Source of the DNA: an uncultured Syntrophobacterales bacterium
Lineage (GTDB): Bacteria; Desulfobacterota; Syntrophia; Syntrophales; UBA5619
DNA: 46,537 nucleotides
NCBI GenBank assembly: GCA_903928915.1
Contig: CAIYSL010000005.1
Location: forward strand, 1 to 46,537
Direction: 5' to 3'
Of this stretch, positions 17,030 to 26,141 are shown one piece after another. Every line of letters starts with the position of its first letter. Positions within the stretch are counted from its first letter, which is position 1. The position numbers were made by a program, and so were the translations under genes. The notes under the pieces were generated by a model, which did no database searches, was not told the origin of the DNA, and saw nothing but the letters and a program-made list of their open reading frames with translations.

Positions 17030-18505
17030 TCATCCGGCCGGGGCGGAAATCGTCCGGCCGGAGTGGAAATCGTCCGGCAATGCAGGACAGTAGCGGTACG
17101 CCTGCACCTGCGGGGTCTGGTATTTCTTGATCAGCTCGTACAGGCGGGAACGGGAGAGGCCCGATATGGCGCAAGCCTGCTTGATGCTGTCTCCTGCCAC
17201 CGCCATCAGGTCCTTGAGGTACTGCTTCTCCACCCGGACGATCGCCTCGTCCCGGAGGTCCTGGAGCTTTGGCAGCGGCGACGGCGCGGCAGCCGGAGAG
17301 GGCGGCCGGCCGGATGCGGACTTGCCGACCAGGGCGGAGCGGATCATCTGCACCCGGATGTGCGAGGGCAGATCCTTCGGGAAGACGGTGGCATTGGCGC
17401 CGGCCTCGGCCAGGACGCGTTCCAGGGCGTTGACCAGCTCGCGCACGTTGCCCGGCCAGTGGTACGCCTTCAGGGAATCGATGAATTCCGGCGAGAAGTT
17501 TATCAGCTTTTCGCCGTGTCGCTCCGCCAGACGGCTCACATGGTAGGAAACCAGGGCCGGGATGTCTTCGGGATGCTCCCTAAGCGGCGGCAGTTCGATG
17601 GTGAAGGAACGGATCCGGTACAACAGGTCGCTCCGGAACTGGCCGTCCCGGACCATCGCGTCGAGGTCGCGGTTGGTGGCGGCGACGAGCCGAAAGTCGC
17701 TGGAGAGCTCTTCTTTGCCGCCCAGCGGCCGGAACCGGCGTTCCTGCAGCACCCGGAGGAATGCCTTCTGCACGGCAAGGGGAAGCTCCCCGATTTCGTC
17801 GAGAAACAGCGTCCCGCCGTCCGCCTGTTTGATCAGCCCTTCGCGGGACCGGTCGGCCCCGGTGAAGGCCCCCTTCTGGTAGCCGAACAGCACGCTTTCC
17901 ACGAGGGTGTCCGAAAGGGTGGCGCAGTCGACCACGACGAAGTTCTTGTCAGCCCGCCGGCTGTTGTCGTGGATCGCCCAGGCGAACCCCTCCTTGCCCG
18001 TCCCCGTCTCCCCGGTGATCAGCACGCTGGTGTCGTTTTCCGAGGCATGGGAGACCCGGTCGAGACAGGCAGTGATGCTCGCAGAGCTGCCCACGATCCC
18101 CTGCCGTTTGAGCGTCATCAGCGGCTTAGGCGACAACTTGACGTCGCGGTACTGGAGCGCCCGCACCAGGGGGAGGATCATCATGTTGATCGAGGAGGGT
18201 TTTTCGAGATAGTCCCAGGCGCCGCTCTTTATGGCCAGCTCGGCCCCGTCGGGGTCGCCCGCGCCGGTCATGATGACCACCTCCGGACAGGAGAGGGTGT
18301 TGCGGAGCTCGGGAATGGCGTCCAGGCCGTTTCCGTCGGGCAGGATGACGTCGAGATAGACGACGGCAAAGCTGCTGGCCTTTGCCGCGGCGATGCCGTC
18401 CGTCAGGGTGTGGGTACAGAGGATGTCGTGCCCCCGGTCCTTGATCGCCTGGGAAAGCAGTTCCGACATCACAACGTCGTCGTCGATGATCAGGATATTG
18501 GCCAT
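17030..18505 (-). CDS. NtrC-family sigma-54-dependent response regulator
   Basis: A 491-residue activator with three domains. The receiver (1-120) has acidic residues IIDDD and phosphoacceptor Asp52 in VVYLDVILPDGNG. The AAA+ domain (about 138-375) has Walker A GETGTGKE at 165-172, the sigma-54 contact GAFTGA at 212-217, Walker B GGTLFLDE at 230-237 and the GNVREL segment. A Fis-type HTH lies near the C-terminus (about 440-475). ATG 18505 with GGGAG upstream is preferred over a TTG at 18529. It is divergent from the Ehr-like operon and upstream of the sigma-54-promoted pseudo-receiver gene, so it probably regulates one or both. Its cognate kinase is not obvious here. Confidence 0.92.
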   Translation of the reverse strand: MANILIIDDDVVMSELLSQAIKDRGHDILCTHTLTDGIAAAKASSFAVVYLDVILPDGNGLDAIPELRNTLSCPEVVIMTGAGDPDGAELAIKSGAWDYLEKPSSINMMILPLVRALQYRDVKLSPKPLMTLKRQGIVGSSASITACLDRVSHASENDTSVLITGETGTGKEGFAWAIHDNSRRADKNFVVVDCATLSDTLVESVLFGYQKGAFTGADRSREGLIKQADGGTLFLDEIGELPLAVQKAFLRVLQERRFRPLGGKEELSSDFRLVAATNRDLDAMVRDGQFRSDLLYRIRSFTIELPPLREHPEDIPALVSYHVSRLAERHGEKLINFSPEFIDSLKAYHWPGNVRELVNALERVLAEAGANATVFPKDLPSHIRVQMIRSALVGKSASGRPPSPAAAPSPLPKLQDLRDEAIVRVEKQYLKDLMAVAGDSIKQACAISGLSRSRLYELIKKYQTPQVQAYRYCPALPDDFHSGRTISAPAG

Positions 18506-18781
18506 ACGTGAACTCCCGTGTTTGTTCAATGGGCACGTGCCGTCGTGGCGGCGCTCCGGCAGCAGAAGATCCGGGGTACGGGCGGGCAGTCCGGCTGCGA
18601 TCCGACCGACTCTACAAGCACAGTATCGGCAATCCGCGGGAAAGCTTTAGCCCTTTCCACAGGAAAACCGGTCACCCGTCCGGGCCGCAAAAAAGGGAAA
18701 AAATGTGCCCCCTGGTGAAAAAACGGTTGCCTATTGACGGAAATGGGTGTAGAAGCGGCCAACCTTTGCTGGTTGAAACCG
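18506..18781. promoter_or_regulatory. divergent regulatory region between the NtrC-type regulator and the Ehr-like operon
   Basis: No gene is seen in this 276-base gap. It holds a perfect 10-bp palindrome GGCACGTGCC (18532-18541), a possible activator-binding site. A weak sigma-54-like match with correct GG-N10-GC spacing (18694-18709) points towards the Ehr-like operon and lies 34 bases before ATG 18743. The -24 side is poor (GGGAAA for GGCACG), so the promoter call is tentative. Confidence 0.35.
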
Positions 18782-19315
18782 ATGTTATCCGAGATACTTA
18801 GTGTAAAGAATCCGTTGATCGCGCCGCAGCCCGCTGCCGGAACCGCCGAGGTGCTCGCAGCCGGCCGCGAGATCCGGGAGCGGGTGAAGAGGCTGTTTCA
18901 CCGGTCGCTGGCGATCCGGGTCGTGACCGCCGGCTCGACAAACGCCTGTGAACAGGAGCTGGTAGCCCTGGGGAACGCCTTTTACGACGTGGAGCGGTTC
19001 GGGGTCCGGTTTGTCGCCTCACCCCGGCATGCGGATATGCTGATCGTGACCGGCCCGGTCAGCCGCAACATGCGAGAGCCCCTCCGCCGTACCTACGAGG
19101 CCATGCCCGGACCGAAGATCGTCGTCGCCCTGGGTGACGATGCCGCCGACGGGGGGATATTCCGCGGAGGCTACGCGGTCCTAGACGGCGCCGAGGCAGT
19201 GGTCCCGGTTCATTACCGCATCCCCGGCGATCCGCCGTCCGCATACACGATCCTCTGTTCGCTCCTGGCGATCCTCGCCGACCTGGACGGAAAGGAGGCG
19301 CCTCGTTCGGCATGA
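18782..19315 (+). CDS. HyfI/HycG/NuoB-like small subunit of an Ehr-type complex, cluster ligands mostly lost
   Basis: This 177-residue protein aligns with the hydrogenase-4/Ech small subunit (VERFGVRFVASPRHAD, TGPVSRNMREPLRR, YEAMPGPK, ADGGIF, VPVHYRIPG). Four cysteines normally hold the proximal/N2 4Fe-4S cluster in this family. Here the CNGC motif reads TNAC (Thr53, Cys56), the next Cys is Asp120 in GDDAADGG, and the GCPP Cys is Asp150 in GDPP. Only one ligand remains, so a normal cluster cannot form. The sequence otherwise looks intact and under selection. The start is uncertain: ATG 18782 fits family length, and ATG 18743 or TTG 18734 are in-frame alternatives. It overlaps the next gene by four bases. 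Confidence 0.85.
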   Translation: MLSEILSVKNPLIAPQPAAGTAEVLAAGREIRERVKRLFHRSLAIRVVTAGSTNACEQELVALGNAFYDVERFGVRFVASPRHADMLIVTGPVSRNMREPLRRTYEAMPGPKIVVALGDDAADGGIFRGGYAVLDGAEAVVPVHYRIPGDPPSAYTILCSLLAILADLDGKEAPRSA

Positions 19316-21363
19316 CCGCCCTGATCCTTTCCCCGGCCGGCTTTTCCGCGATCATCGCGGCCTTTACCGTAGGCGCCCTGGGCGCACTGCTCTTGGGCAG
19401 GCACGAGCGGGCGGCGGGTCTGTGGGGAAACCTCTGGGCCGCCGGGGGATCGCTCCTGGGGCTGCTGTATTCCGCAACCGCGCTGATCACCGGGGATGTA
19501 CCCGCCTTCGGCGTCGCCACCTCCTTTCCGCTTCTGTCGCTCTCCTTCCGGATCGACGCGCTGTCGGCCTTCTTCCTGCTCGTGATCTCGCTCGTCGCGC
19601 TGGTCAGCGCGGTGTATGCCCTGGGCTACGTTCGCCACTACTACGGCAGATACCCCCTCGGGTCGCTGGGGCTGTTCACCAACGCCTTCATCGCCGGGAT
19701 GATCCTCGTGGTGACGGCGCATCATGCCCTCTGGTTTCTGATCGTCTGGGAGCTGATGTCGCTGACGTCGTACTTCCTGGTCATCTATGAACGACGCGAG
19801 CCGGAGAACATCCAGGCAGGATCGCTGTATTTCATCATGACCCACATCGGCACCGCCTTCATCATCCTGGCCTTCCTGCTGATGTACGGCGCGACCGGCT
19901 CCTTCGATTTCGGCGCCATCGGCCGGGGGATGGCCGCCGCTTCGCCGCTTCTGCGGGACGGGGTGTTCCTCTTCGCCCTGATCGGGTTCGGGGCCAAGGC
20001 GGGGATCATCCCGTTCCACATCTGGCTTCCGGGCGCCCACCCGGCGGCGCCGTCGCACGTCTCGGCGCTGATGTCGGGGGTGATGATCAAGACCGGCATC
20101 TACATGCTGGTTAGGGTCTGCACGGACTTCCTGCCCGGGCCGCCGCCACTGTGGTGGGGGCTCACGATCCTCGGCAGCGGAGCGGTCTCGTCGCTCCTGG
20201 GGGTACTCTATGCCCTGTCCGAGCATGACCTGAAACGGCTGCTCGCCTATCACAGCATCGAAAACATCGGCATCATCCTGATGGGGTTCGGCAGTGCGCT
20301 CGTGTTTTTGTCCGCGGGGTTCACCGCGCTCGCCCTGCTCGGAATGATCGCTGCCCTGTTCCACACCCTGAATCACGCCACCTTCAAGGCCCTGCTGTTT
20401 TTCGGGGCAGGCGCGGTGATCAGCCAAACCCATACCCGGAACATCGAGGAATACGGAGGGCTTATCCGGTCCATGCCGCAAACCGCCCTGTTCTTCCTCG
20501 CCGGCTCCCTGGCCATCTCCGCGCTGCCGCCGTTCAACGGTTTTTTCAGCGAATGGATGACCTTCCAGGCCCTGTTTGCGGGGGTAGGGACCTTTTCGCT
20601 GGTTACCAAGGCGGTCTTCCTGCTGGGCGTCGGCAGCCTTGCCTTCACCGGCGGTTTGGCGGCGGCCTGTTTCGTCAAGGCCTTCGGGGTCACCTTCCTG
20701 GCCAGGCCGCGCAGCCCCGAGGCGGGGCGGGCAACGGAGGCGCCGCTGTCGCTGCGGCTGGCCATGGCGGCGTTGGCGCTGGCCACGTTGCTCCTCGGGG
20801 TGATCGCGGGCGGCGTGTCCCGCGCAGTGGGGGCGATCGTCCAGGCGCTGCCGGCATTTCAGGGCGGGGCGCTCCAGCCGGCCTCGTATACGCTCCTGCG
20901 GGTCGATACGGGATTCGCCGCGGTCTCCCTGCCGGCGCTCACGGCGGTCCTGGTCGGGGTAGCGGCCGCGGTCGCCGGGGCGGTGCACCTGCTCACCCGG
21001 GGACGGCGGGTCACGCTCGGCCGCACCTGGGACTGCGGCGCCGACCTCACGGGCCGGATGGAGATCACCGCGACCGCCTTTTCCCGGTCGATCGTCACCG
21101 TATTCCGCGGGGTGCTGAAGCCCACGGGGCAGACCGAGATCGACTACCACGACGCCCGGCTGCGGTATTTCCCCAAATCGGGCCTGGTGCGGCTGGAATT
21201 CCGAGACATCTGGGCCCAGTTCTTCTACCAGCCCCTGCAGAAGATGACCCTGGGGATCGCCGGGCAGATCAAGAAGATCCAGGTAGGCAACATCAACGTG
21301 TACATCGGGTATATCCTCGTAACCCTGACCTTTCTACTCATAATGCTGGCGGCCCGGCCATGA
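19312..21363 (+). CDS. HyfB/NuoL-like proton-translocating membrane subunit
   Basis: A 683-residue polytopic membrane protein of the antiporter-like (Mrp/NuoL) family. Conserved charged sites are present: Glu in VWELMSLTSYF near 147, the Lys in GFGAKAGIIPFHIWLP near 229, HPAAPSHVSALMSG, and the later SIENIG and HTLNHATFKALLFFGAG segments. It is expected to move protons or sodium ions across the cytoplasmic membrane. The start overlaps the small-subunit stop in ATGA; AAGGAGG lies 15 bases upstream. The stop again overlaps the next start. All channel residues appear intact, in contrast with the lost redox ligands of the two soluble subunits. Confidence 0.92.
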   Translation: MTALILSPAGFSAIIAAFTVGALGALLLGRHERAAGLWGNLWAAGGSLLGLLYSATALITGDVPAFGVATSFPLLSLSFRIDALSAFFLLVISLVALVSAVYALGYVRHYYGRYPLGSLGLFTNAFIAGMILVVTAHHALWFLIVWELMSLTSYFLVIYERREPENIQAGSLYFIMTHIGTAFIILAFLLMYGATGSFDFGAIGRGMAAASPLLRDGVFLFALIGFGAKAGIIPFHIWLPGAHPAAPSHVSALMSGVMIKTGIYMLVRVCTDFLPGPPPLWWGLTILGSGAVSSLLGVLYALSEHDLKRLLAYHSIENIGIILMGFGSALVFLSAGFTALALLGMIAALFHTLNHATFKALLFFGAGAVISQTHTRNIEEYGGLIRSMPQTALFFLAGSLAISALPPFNGFFSEWMTFQALFAGVGTFSLVTKAVFLLGVGSLAFTGGLAAACFVKAFGVTFLARPRSPEAGRATEAPLSLRLAMAALALATLLLGVIAGGVSRAVGAIVQALPAFQGGALQPASYTLLRVDTGFAAVSLPALTAVLVGVAAAVAGAVHLLTRGRRVTLGRTWDCGADLTGRMEITATAFSRSIVTVFRGVLKPTGQTEIDYHDARLRYFPKSGLVRLEFRDIWAQFFYQPLQKMTLGIAGQIKKIQVGNINVYIGYILVTLTFLLIMLAARP

Positions 21364-22289
21364 AGACGACCCTGGTCTGGACAATCCAGTTCCTCCTGAT
21401 TCCGGCGCTGTCGCCCCTGGCCGTCGGCGTCACCCGGAAGCTGAAGGCCCTGCTGCAGAACCGTCAGGGCGCCTCTCCCTTCCAGCCCTACCGCGACCTT
21501 GCCAAGCTCCTCCGGAAGGATGAGGTCATCAGCCGTGACGCCTCCTGGGTGTTTCGGGTCACCCCCTACCTCCTGTTCACCCTCACCGTCGCGGCAGGGG
21601 CCTCGATCCCGCTGGTATCGACGGCGCTCGGGAATCCCGCCACCGGCGATTTCCTGGTGGTGGTGTACCTCCTCGCCCTGGGGACCTTCTTCCTGGCGCT
21701 GGCCGGAATCGATACGGGGGGCGCCTTCGGCGGCTTCGGTTCGAGCCGGGAGATGCTGGTCGCAGCCCTTGCGGAGGGCGGACTGATCCTCGCGCTGTTG
21801 ACACTGGCCCTGCTCGGCCGGACCACCGACCTGTTCGCCCTGGCGGGCGGCATCGCCTCGCTTCCCGTCACCGATCTGGCGCCCGTCATCCTTGCCTTCG
21901 TCGGGTTCTTCGTGGCGCTCCTGGCAGAGACCGGCCGGTACCCCTTCGACAACCCGGCCACCCATCTCGAACTGACGATGATCCACGAGGCGATGATCCT
22001 GGAGTATTCGGGCAAGCGGCTCGCCCTGATCGAATGGTCCAGCGCGAACAAATACCTGCTGTTCACCGCCCTGGGGGCGAACCTCTTTTTCCCCTGGGGG
22101 CTCGCCGGATCGCTCGCCCTCGGGGAAATCGCCCTGGCCCTGACGGTGTTTCTGGGCAAGGCGCTCGTGCTGTGCGCTGCCGTGGCGCTGCTGGAATCGA
22201 CGATCGCCAAATTCAGGATCTTCCGGTTACCGGACCTCCTGTTCACCTCCTTCATCCTCAGCATCATCGCGATAGGATTGATCGGATAG
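21360..22289 (+). CDS. HyfC/HycD/NuoH-like membrane subunit
   Basis: This 309-residue membrane protein matches the NuoH/HycD/EchB family that connects the peripheral arm to the membrane pump. Visible features are the N-terminal RKLKALLQNRQGASPFQPYRD loop region (family QxRxGP-like), DTGGAFGGFGSSREM, and the acidic loop ETGRYPFDNPATHLELTMIHEA, rich in Glu and Asp as in NuoH. It starts at ATG 21360 overlapping the HyfB-like stop; longer frames run back into that gene. Its loops suggest the pump side is still built to respond to a conformational signal. Confidence 0.92.
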   Translation: MKTTLVWTIQFLLIPALSPLAVGVTRKLKALLQNRQGASPFQPYRDLAKLLRKDEVISRDASWVFRVTPYLLFTLTVAAGASIPLVSTALGNPATGDFLVVVYLLALGTFFLALAGIDTGGAFGGFGSSREMLVAALAEGGLILALLTLALLGRTTDLFALAGGIASLPVTDLAPVILAFVGFFVALLAETGRYPFDNPATHLELTMIHEAMILEYSGKRLALIEWSSANKYLLFTALGANLFFPWGLAGSLALGEIALALTVFLGKALVLCAAVALLESTIAKFRIFRLPDLLFTSFILSIIAIGLIG

Positions 22290-22292
22290 CCT

Positions 22293-22949
22293 ATGAGACC
22301 GATAGCGCCGCAGACCCTGTTGTTCCTGGAGATCGCGATCTTCAGCGCCGCGGTGTTCCTCCACCTGACCAAGAAGAACTCCTCCGCCGTGCGCCTGTAC
22401 GTCGCCCAGTCGGCGGCAGTGTCGTTTTTGCTTATGGTGCCGGCCTTCGCGGAGCCCTCGGCGCTGCTGCTGACCGCCCTCGTCGCGACGGTGGCGGTCA
22501 AACTGCTCGTCGCCCCCTATTTCTTCTTCGGCCTGATCAGGCGGCACCGGCTGAGATTTTCGGTCAGCACCTATCTCAACACGCCGGTCACGGTCCTGAT
22601 CATCGCCGCGCTGGCGGCCTTCACCCAGACGGAGGCGTTTAGGCCGCTGACGCAGCTCGCCGCCGGGGGCGATCGCAGCCTGCTGCTGTCGGTGGCGACG
22701 ATCATGATCTCGCTGTTTCTGATCATCAACCGGAAGGGGGCGCTCTCCCAGATGCTCGGCATACTCTCCCTGGAAAACGGCATCGTCTCCTTCGCCCTGT
22801 TCGCCGGTCTCGAACAGAGCCCGGGCCTGCAGCTGGGCATAACCTTCAACATCCTCATCTGGATCATCATCGCCACGGTGTTCATCTCGATGATCTACCG
22901 CCAATTCGGGTCGCTCGACGTGACCGCGATGAAGAGGCTGACGGAATAG
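22293..22949 (+). CDS. HyfE-like membrane subunit
   Basis: This 218-residue hydrophobic protein resembles HyfE of hydrogenase-4, whose C-terminal part is NuoK-like. The segments LINRKGALSQMLGILSLENGI and the C-terminal MIYRQFGSLDV match the family; the Glu in SLENG corresponds to the conserved NuoK-type membrane Glu. It sits three bases after the HyfC-like gene and three before the HyfF-like gene, in hyf gene order. Confidence 0.88.
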   Translation: MRPIAPQTLLFLEIAIFSAAVFLHLTKKNSSAVRLYVAQSAAVSFLLMVPAFAEPSALLLTALVATVAVKLLVAPYFFFGLIRRHRLRFSVSTYLNTPVTVLIIAALAAFTQTEAFRPLTQLAAGGDRSLLLSVATIMISLFLIINRKGALSQMLGILSLENGIVSFALFAGLEQSPGLQLGITFNILIWIIIATVFISMIYRQFGSLDVTAMKRLTE

Positions 22950-22952
22950 ACC

Positions 22953-24395
22953 ATGGCACTGCTCGTTCTGACGCTTACCCCGCTTATCGCCGCCCTCGCC
23001 TCGCTGGCGATGCGGGCGGTCCGACCGCTGGAGGTGCTCGCGGTCCTGGCAGCGCTTCTGGAATGCGGCGCCGCGGCCGTGGCGGCGGTGACGGTTTCCG
23101 CAGCCGGCCGGTACGGGTCCGGAGCCCTCGCACTGGACAGCCTCGGGATGGTCGTTCTGACGACCGTCGTACTGGTGGGGACCGCCGCATCCCTGTACTC
23201 GGTCGGCTATCTCCGCCAGGAGGTGGCCAAAGGGATCATCGGGTTCCGCCGGGTGAAGCAGTATTACGTCCTGCTGCACCTGTTTCTGATGGCGATGCTG
23301 TACGGCGTCTGCACCGTCAACCCGATCATGATGTGGATCGCCGTCGAGGCCACGACCCTGTCGACGGCCTTTCTGATCAGTTTCTACAACAAGCCCACGG
23401 CGATGGAGGCGGCCTGGAAATACCTGATCATCAACTCCATCGGGCTGCTGCTCGGGTTCTTCGGGACGCTCCTCTTTTTCGCCGCCGGTTCGCCCGGGGC
23501 CCAAAGCGCCTTCGTCACCTGGGAGGCGCTGGGAGGCGGCGCCGGCGCCTTCAATGCGACCCTCGTGAAGATTGCCTTCCTGTTCATCCTGATCGGCTAC
23601 GGCACGAAGACGGGACTGGTGCCGATGCATACCTGGCTTCCCGATGCGCACAGCAAGGCCCCGTCGCCGATCAGCGCCCTGCTGTCGGGGGCGCTGCTGA
23701 ACTGCGCGCTGCTGGCGATCCTGAAGTTCAAGGTGATCGCCGACGCCGCGCTCGGGCCGGCCTTTGCGCAGAATCTGCTGATCTTTTTCGGGCTCGTGTC
23801 GATCGCGATTCCCGCGTTCATCATCGTCATCCAGAAGAACTACAAGCGCCTGTTCGCCTATTCGAGCGTCGAACACATGGGGATCATCACGCTCGGGTTC
23901 GGGTTCGGCGGACTCGGCTCCTTCGCCGCGCTGTTGCACATGATCTACCATTCACTGGCGAAATCCGTGCTGTTCTTCTCGGCGGGCAACTGCCTGCTGA
24001 AATACGGCTCGACGAAAATCGACCGCGTCGGGGGGGCCCTGGACGCGCTGCCGGTCACCGGAAAGGTCCTCCTCGTGGGGTTTCTGGCAATAACCGGCGT
24101 GCCGCCGTTCGGGCTGTTCCTGACCGAAGTGTACATCCTGACCGCCGGTATCGCCGCGCATCCGCTGGTGGTGGTCGTGGCGCTGTTCCTGCTGGCGCTG
24201 ATCTTTGTGGGGTTCTTGCGGTTCATCGCGGCGATGGTGTTCGGCGCCGCCCCGGAACCGCCGGTGCGCGGCGAGATGAACCCCTTGACGATCGTCCCTC
24301 CGGTGGCCCTGCTGGCGCTGCTGCTGACCATCGGCATCTACCTGCCGCCGCCGCTGGAGGCGTGGATCACCGCGGCAGCGGAGATCCTCCGATGA
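22953..24395 (+). CDS. HyfF/NuoN-like proton-translocating membrane subunit
   Basis: A 480-residue polytopic membrane protein, the second antiporter-like subunit of the complex. Conserved sites include the Glu in WIAVEATTLSTAF, the Lys in GYGTKTGLVPMHTWLPDAHS, SKAPSPISALLSG, SSVEHMG and the HSLAKSVLFFSAGN segment. It is expected to add a further ion channel. Its stop overlaps ATG 24392, so translation is coupled to the large-subunit gene. Confidence 0.92.
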   Translation: MALLVLTLTPLIAALASLAMRAVRPLEVLAVLAALLECGAAAVAAVTVSAAGRYGSGALALDSLGMVVLTTVVLVGTAASLYSVGYLRQEVAKGIIGFRRVKQYYVLLHLFLMAMLYGVCTVNPIMMWIAVEATTLSTAFLISFYNKPTAMEAAWKYLIINSIGLLLGFFGTLLFFAAGSPGAQSAFVTWEALGGGAGAFNATLVKIAFLFILIGYGTKTGLVPMHTWLPDAHSKAPSPISALLSGALLNCALLAILKFKVIADAALGPAFAQNLLIFFGLVSIAIPAFIIVIQKNYKRLFAYSSVEHMGIITLGFGFGGLGSFAALLHMIYHSLAKSVLFFSAGNCLLKYGSTKIDRVGGALDALPVTGKVLLVGFLAITGVPPFGLFLTEVYILTAGIAAHPLVVVVALFLLALIFVGFLRFIAAMVFGAAPEPPVRGEMNPLTIVPPVALLALLLTIGIYLPPPLEAWITAAAEILR

Positions 24396-24406
24396 AGGAG
24401 CGGGCC

Positions 24407-25969
24407 ATGGACAGGAGTGCAGCCTGGGATCGATACCTGCCGCCGAAGGCGGCCATCAGCGAGTACGGCCGCATCGCCGCCTACGAACTGCAGCCCGGCG
24501 AAGTCGTGGAGGAGTGCCGGCGCCTGTACCGCGACCTGCCGCTGAAGATCATCACGGCCTTCGACGAGCGGCAGGAGACCGGGGCGTTTCGGATCATGTA
24601 CCTCTTCGGCGTTCCCCGGGAGAACCGCTTCCTGGCGCCCTTCATCCGGGTGCAGGAGGCGTTCCCGTCGCTCACCCCCGTGATCCACGAGGCGTCCACG
24701 TACGAACGGAAGATCAAGACCTTCTTCGGGTTGATCCCGGAGGGCCATCCCGACCCGCGATCGATCATCCTGCATGAAAACTGGCCTGCGGGGCTCTTCC
24801 CCTTGCGGAAGGATTTTCCCGGGGATTCGCGTCCCGCCGAGGCCGCAGGGGAATTCCCCTTCCGGCGCATCGGCGGGGAAGGGGTGTACGAGATCCCGGT
24901 CGGCCCGGTCCACGCGGGGATCATCGAGCCGGGCCATTTCCGGTTCAGCGTGGCCGGGGAGGAGATCCTGTTCCTCGAACCGCGGCTCGGGTACTCCCAC
25001 CGGGGGTGCGAGAAACTCTTTGAGACGCTGGCGCCGGCGGACCGGCTCCGGCTCGCGGAGCGGATCTCCGGCGACAGCTCCTACAGCCATTCGCTCGCCT
25101 TCTGTCTGGCGCTGGAGGAGCTCGGCGGGACGCGGCCGGGAGAACAGGCGGGTTTCCTGCGGGTCCTCTTTTCCGAGCTCGAGCGGATCGCCAACCACCT
25201 GGGCGACATCGGCGCGATCATGACCGACGCGGGGTTCAATTTCGGCGGGGCCCAGGGGGCGCGTCTGCGCGAAACGGTGATGCGGATGAACGACGCCCTG
25301 ACCGGGAGCCGGTTCCTGCGGGGGGTAAACCGCATCGGCGGCGGGATCTCCCGGCAGATCCCGGCGGAGACTGCCCGGCTGATCGACGGCGAGCTGCGGG
25401 GGCTGCTCGCCGAATTCACCGCGGTCATGGCGGTGGCCGACAACAGCCATTCGCTCCTGAACCGCCTCGAACATACCGGCACCCTCGCGGCGCAGACCGC
25501 GCGGGATCACGGCGTCATCGGAGTTGCCGGCAAAGCGGTCGGGTTTTCCGCCGACGCGCGGGTCGACTACCCCTACGCCGCCTACGGCACCCTGGTCCCG
25601 GAGGTCGTCACCGAAACGGGCGGCGACGTCCTGGCGCGGTTCACCGTGCGCGTCCGGGAGGTCCGCAACTCCCTCGACCTCGCCCGGCGGGCGCTGGGGG
25701 GGCTGTCCGCGGCGGATGATCCCGTCGCACCGGAGGCCGGTGCGCTCGCGCCGAACGCCTACGCGCTCGGCATCGTCGAAGGGTGGCGGGGCGACATCGT
25801 CTATCTGGCGGCCACCGATGCCCGCGGCAAGATCAGCCGGGTCGACGTCCGGGACCCCTCCTTCCTGAACTGGACCGCCCTGAGTTACGCGGCTGTCGGC
25901 AACGTGGTGCCCGATTTTCCGCTGATCAACAAGAGCTTCAACCTCTCCTATGCCGGAAACGACCTCTGA
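24407..25969 (+). CDS. HyfG/HycE-like large subunit lacking all NiFe-site cysteines (Ehr type)
   Basis: This 520-residue protein joins a NuoC-like N-terminal domain (1-150) to a NuoD/hydrogenase large-subunit domain (from about 160; GPVHAGIIEPGHFRF, LGYSHRGCEK). In true NiFe hydrogenases two CxxC motifs hold the metal. Here the first is replaced by ERISGDSSYSHS (218-229) and the last by the C-terminal INKSFNLSYAGNDL, so no NiFe site can form. This is the mark of energy-converting hydrogenase-related (Ehr) complexes, known from Geobacter and other lineages. ATG 24407 has AAGGAG six bases upstream and is preferred over ATG 24392. It is the last gene of the operon; no ferredoxin-like HyfA/HyfH gene is present. 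Confidence 0.9.
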   Translation: MDRSAAWDRYLPPKAAISEYGRIAAYELQPGEVVEECRRLYRDLPLKIITAFDERQETGAFRIMYLFGVPRENRFLAPFIRVQEAFPSLTPVIHEASTYERKIKTFFGLIPEGHPDPRSIILHENWPAGLFPLRKDFPGDSRPAEAAGEFPFRRIGGEGVYEIPVGPVHAGIIEPGHFRFSVAGEEILFLEPRLGYSHRGCEKLFETLAPADRLRLAERISGDSSYSHSLAFCLALEELGGTRPGEQAGFLRVLFSELERIANHLGDIGAIMTDAGFNFGGAQGARLRETVMRMNDALTGSRFLRGVNRIGGGISRQIPAETARLIDGELRGLLAEFTAVMAVADNSHSLLNRLEHTGTLAAQTARDHGVIGVAGKAVGFSADARVDYPYAAYGTLVPEVVTETGGDVLARFTVRVREVRNSLDLARRALGGLSAADDPVAPEAGALAPNAYALGIVEGWRGDIVYLAATDARGKISRVDVRDPSFLNWTALSYAAVGNVVPDFPLINKSFNLSYAGNDL

Positions 25970-26141
25970 GATCGCCGGCAATTCCGCCGCGTTTCACCGC
26001 CAGGGCCGCGGCACAGCCGAGACACGATGCAGCAGCCGCCGGCGGACGCATTCACCCGCGGCGCGGCGGACGACAGGCTGACAGGGGCGAACGTTCGGGT
26101 AATGATCGCTGATTTCCGCAGGAACCGCAGGAGATTTGCTG

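Noticed and set aside
18546-18561. TGGCGGCGCTCCGGCA as a sigma-54 promoter
   Set aside because: The spacing is right, but the central CAC and the TT of the -12 element are missing, and such matches are expected by chance in GC-rich DNA.
18756-18770. A sigma-54-like site (GG...TTTGCT) just before the small-subunit gene
   Set aside because: The spacing between GG and GC is one base short of the -24/-12 rule, and it would place the transcription start at the start codon.
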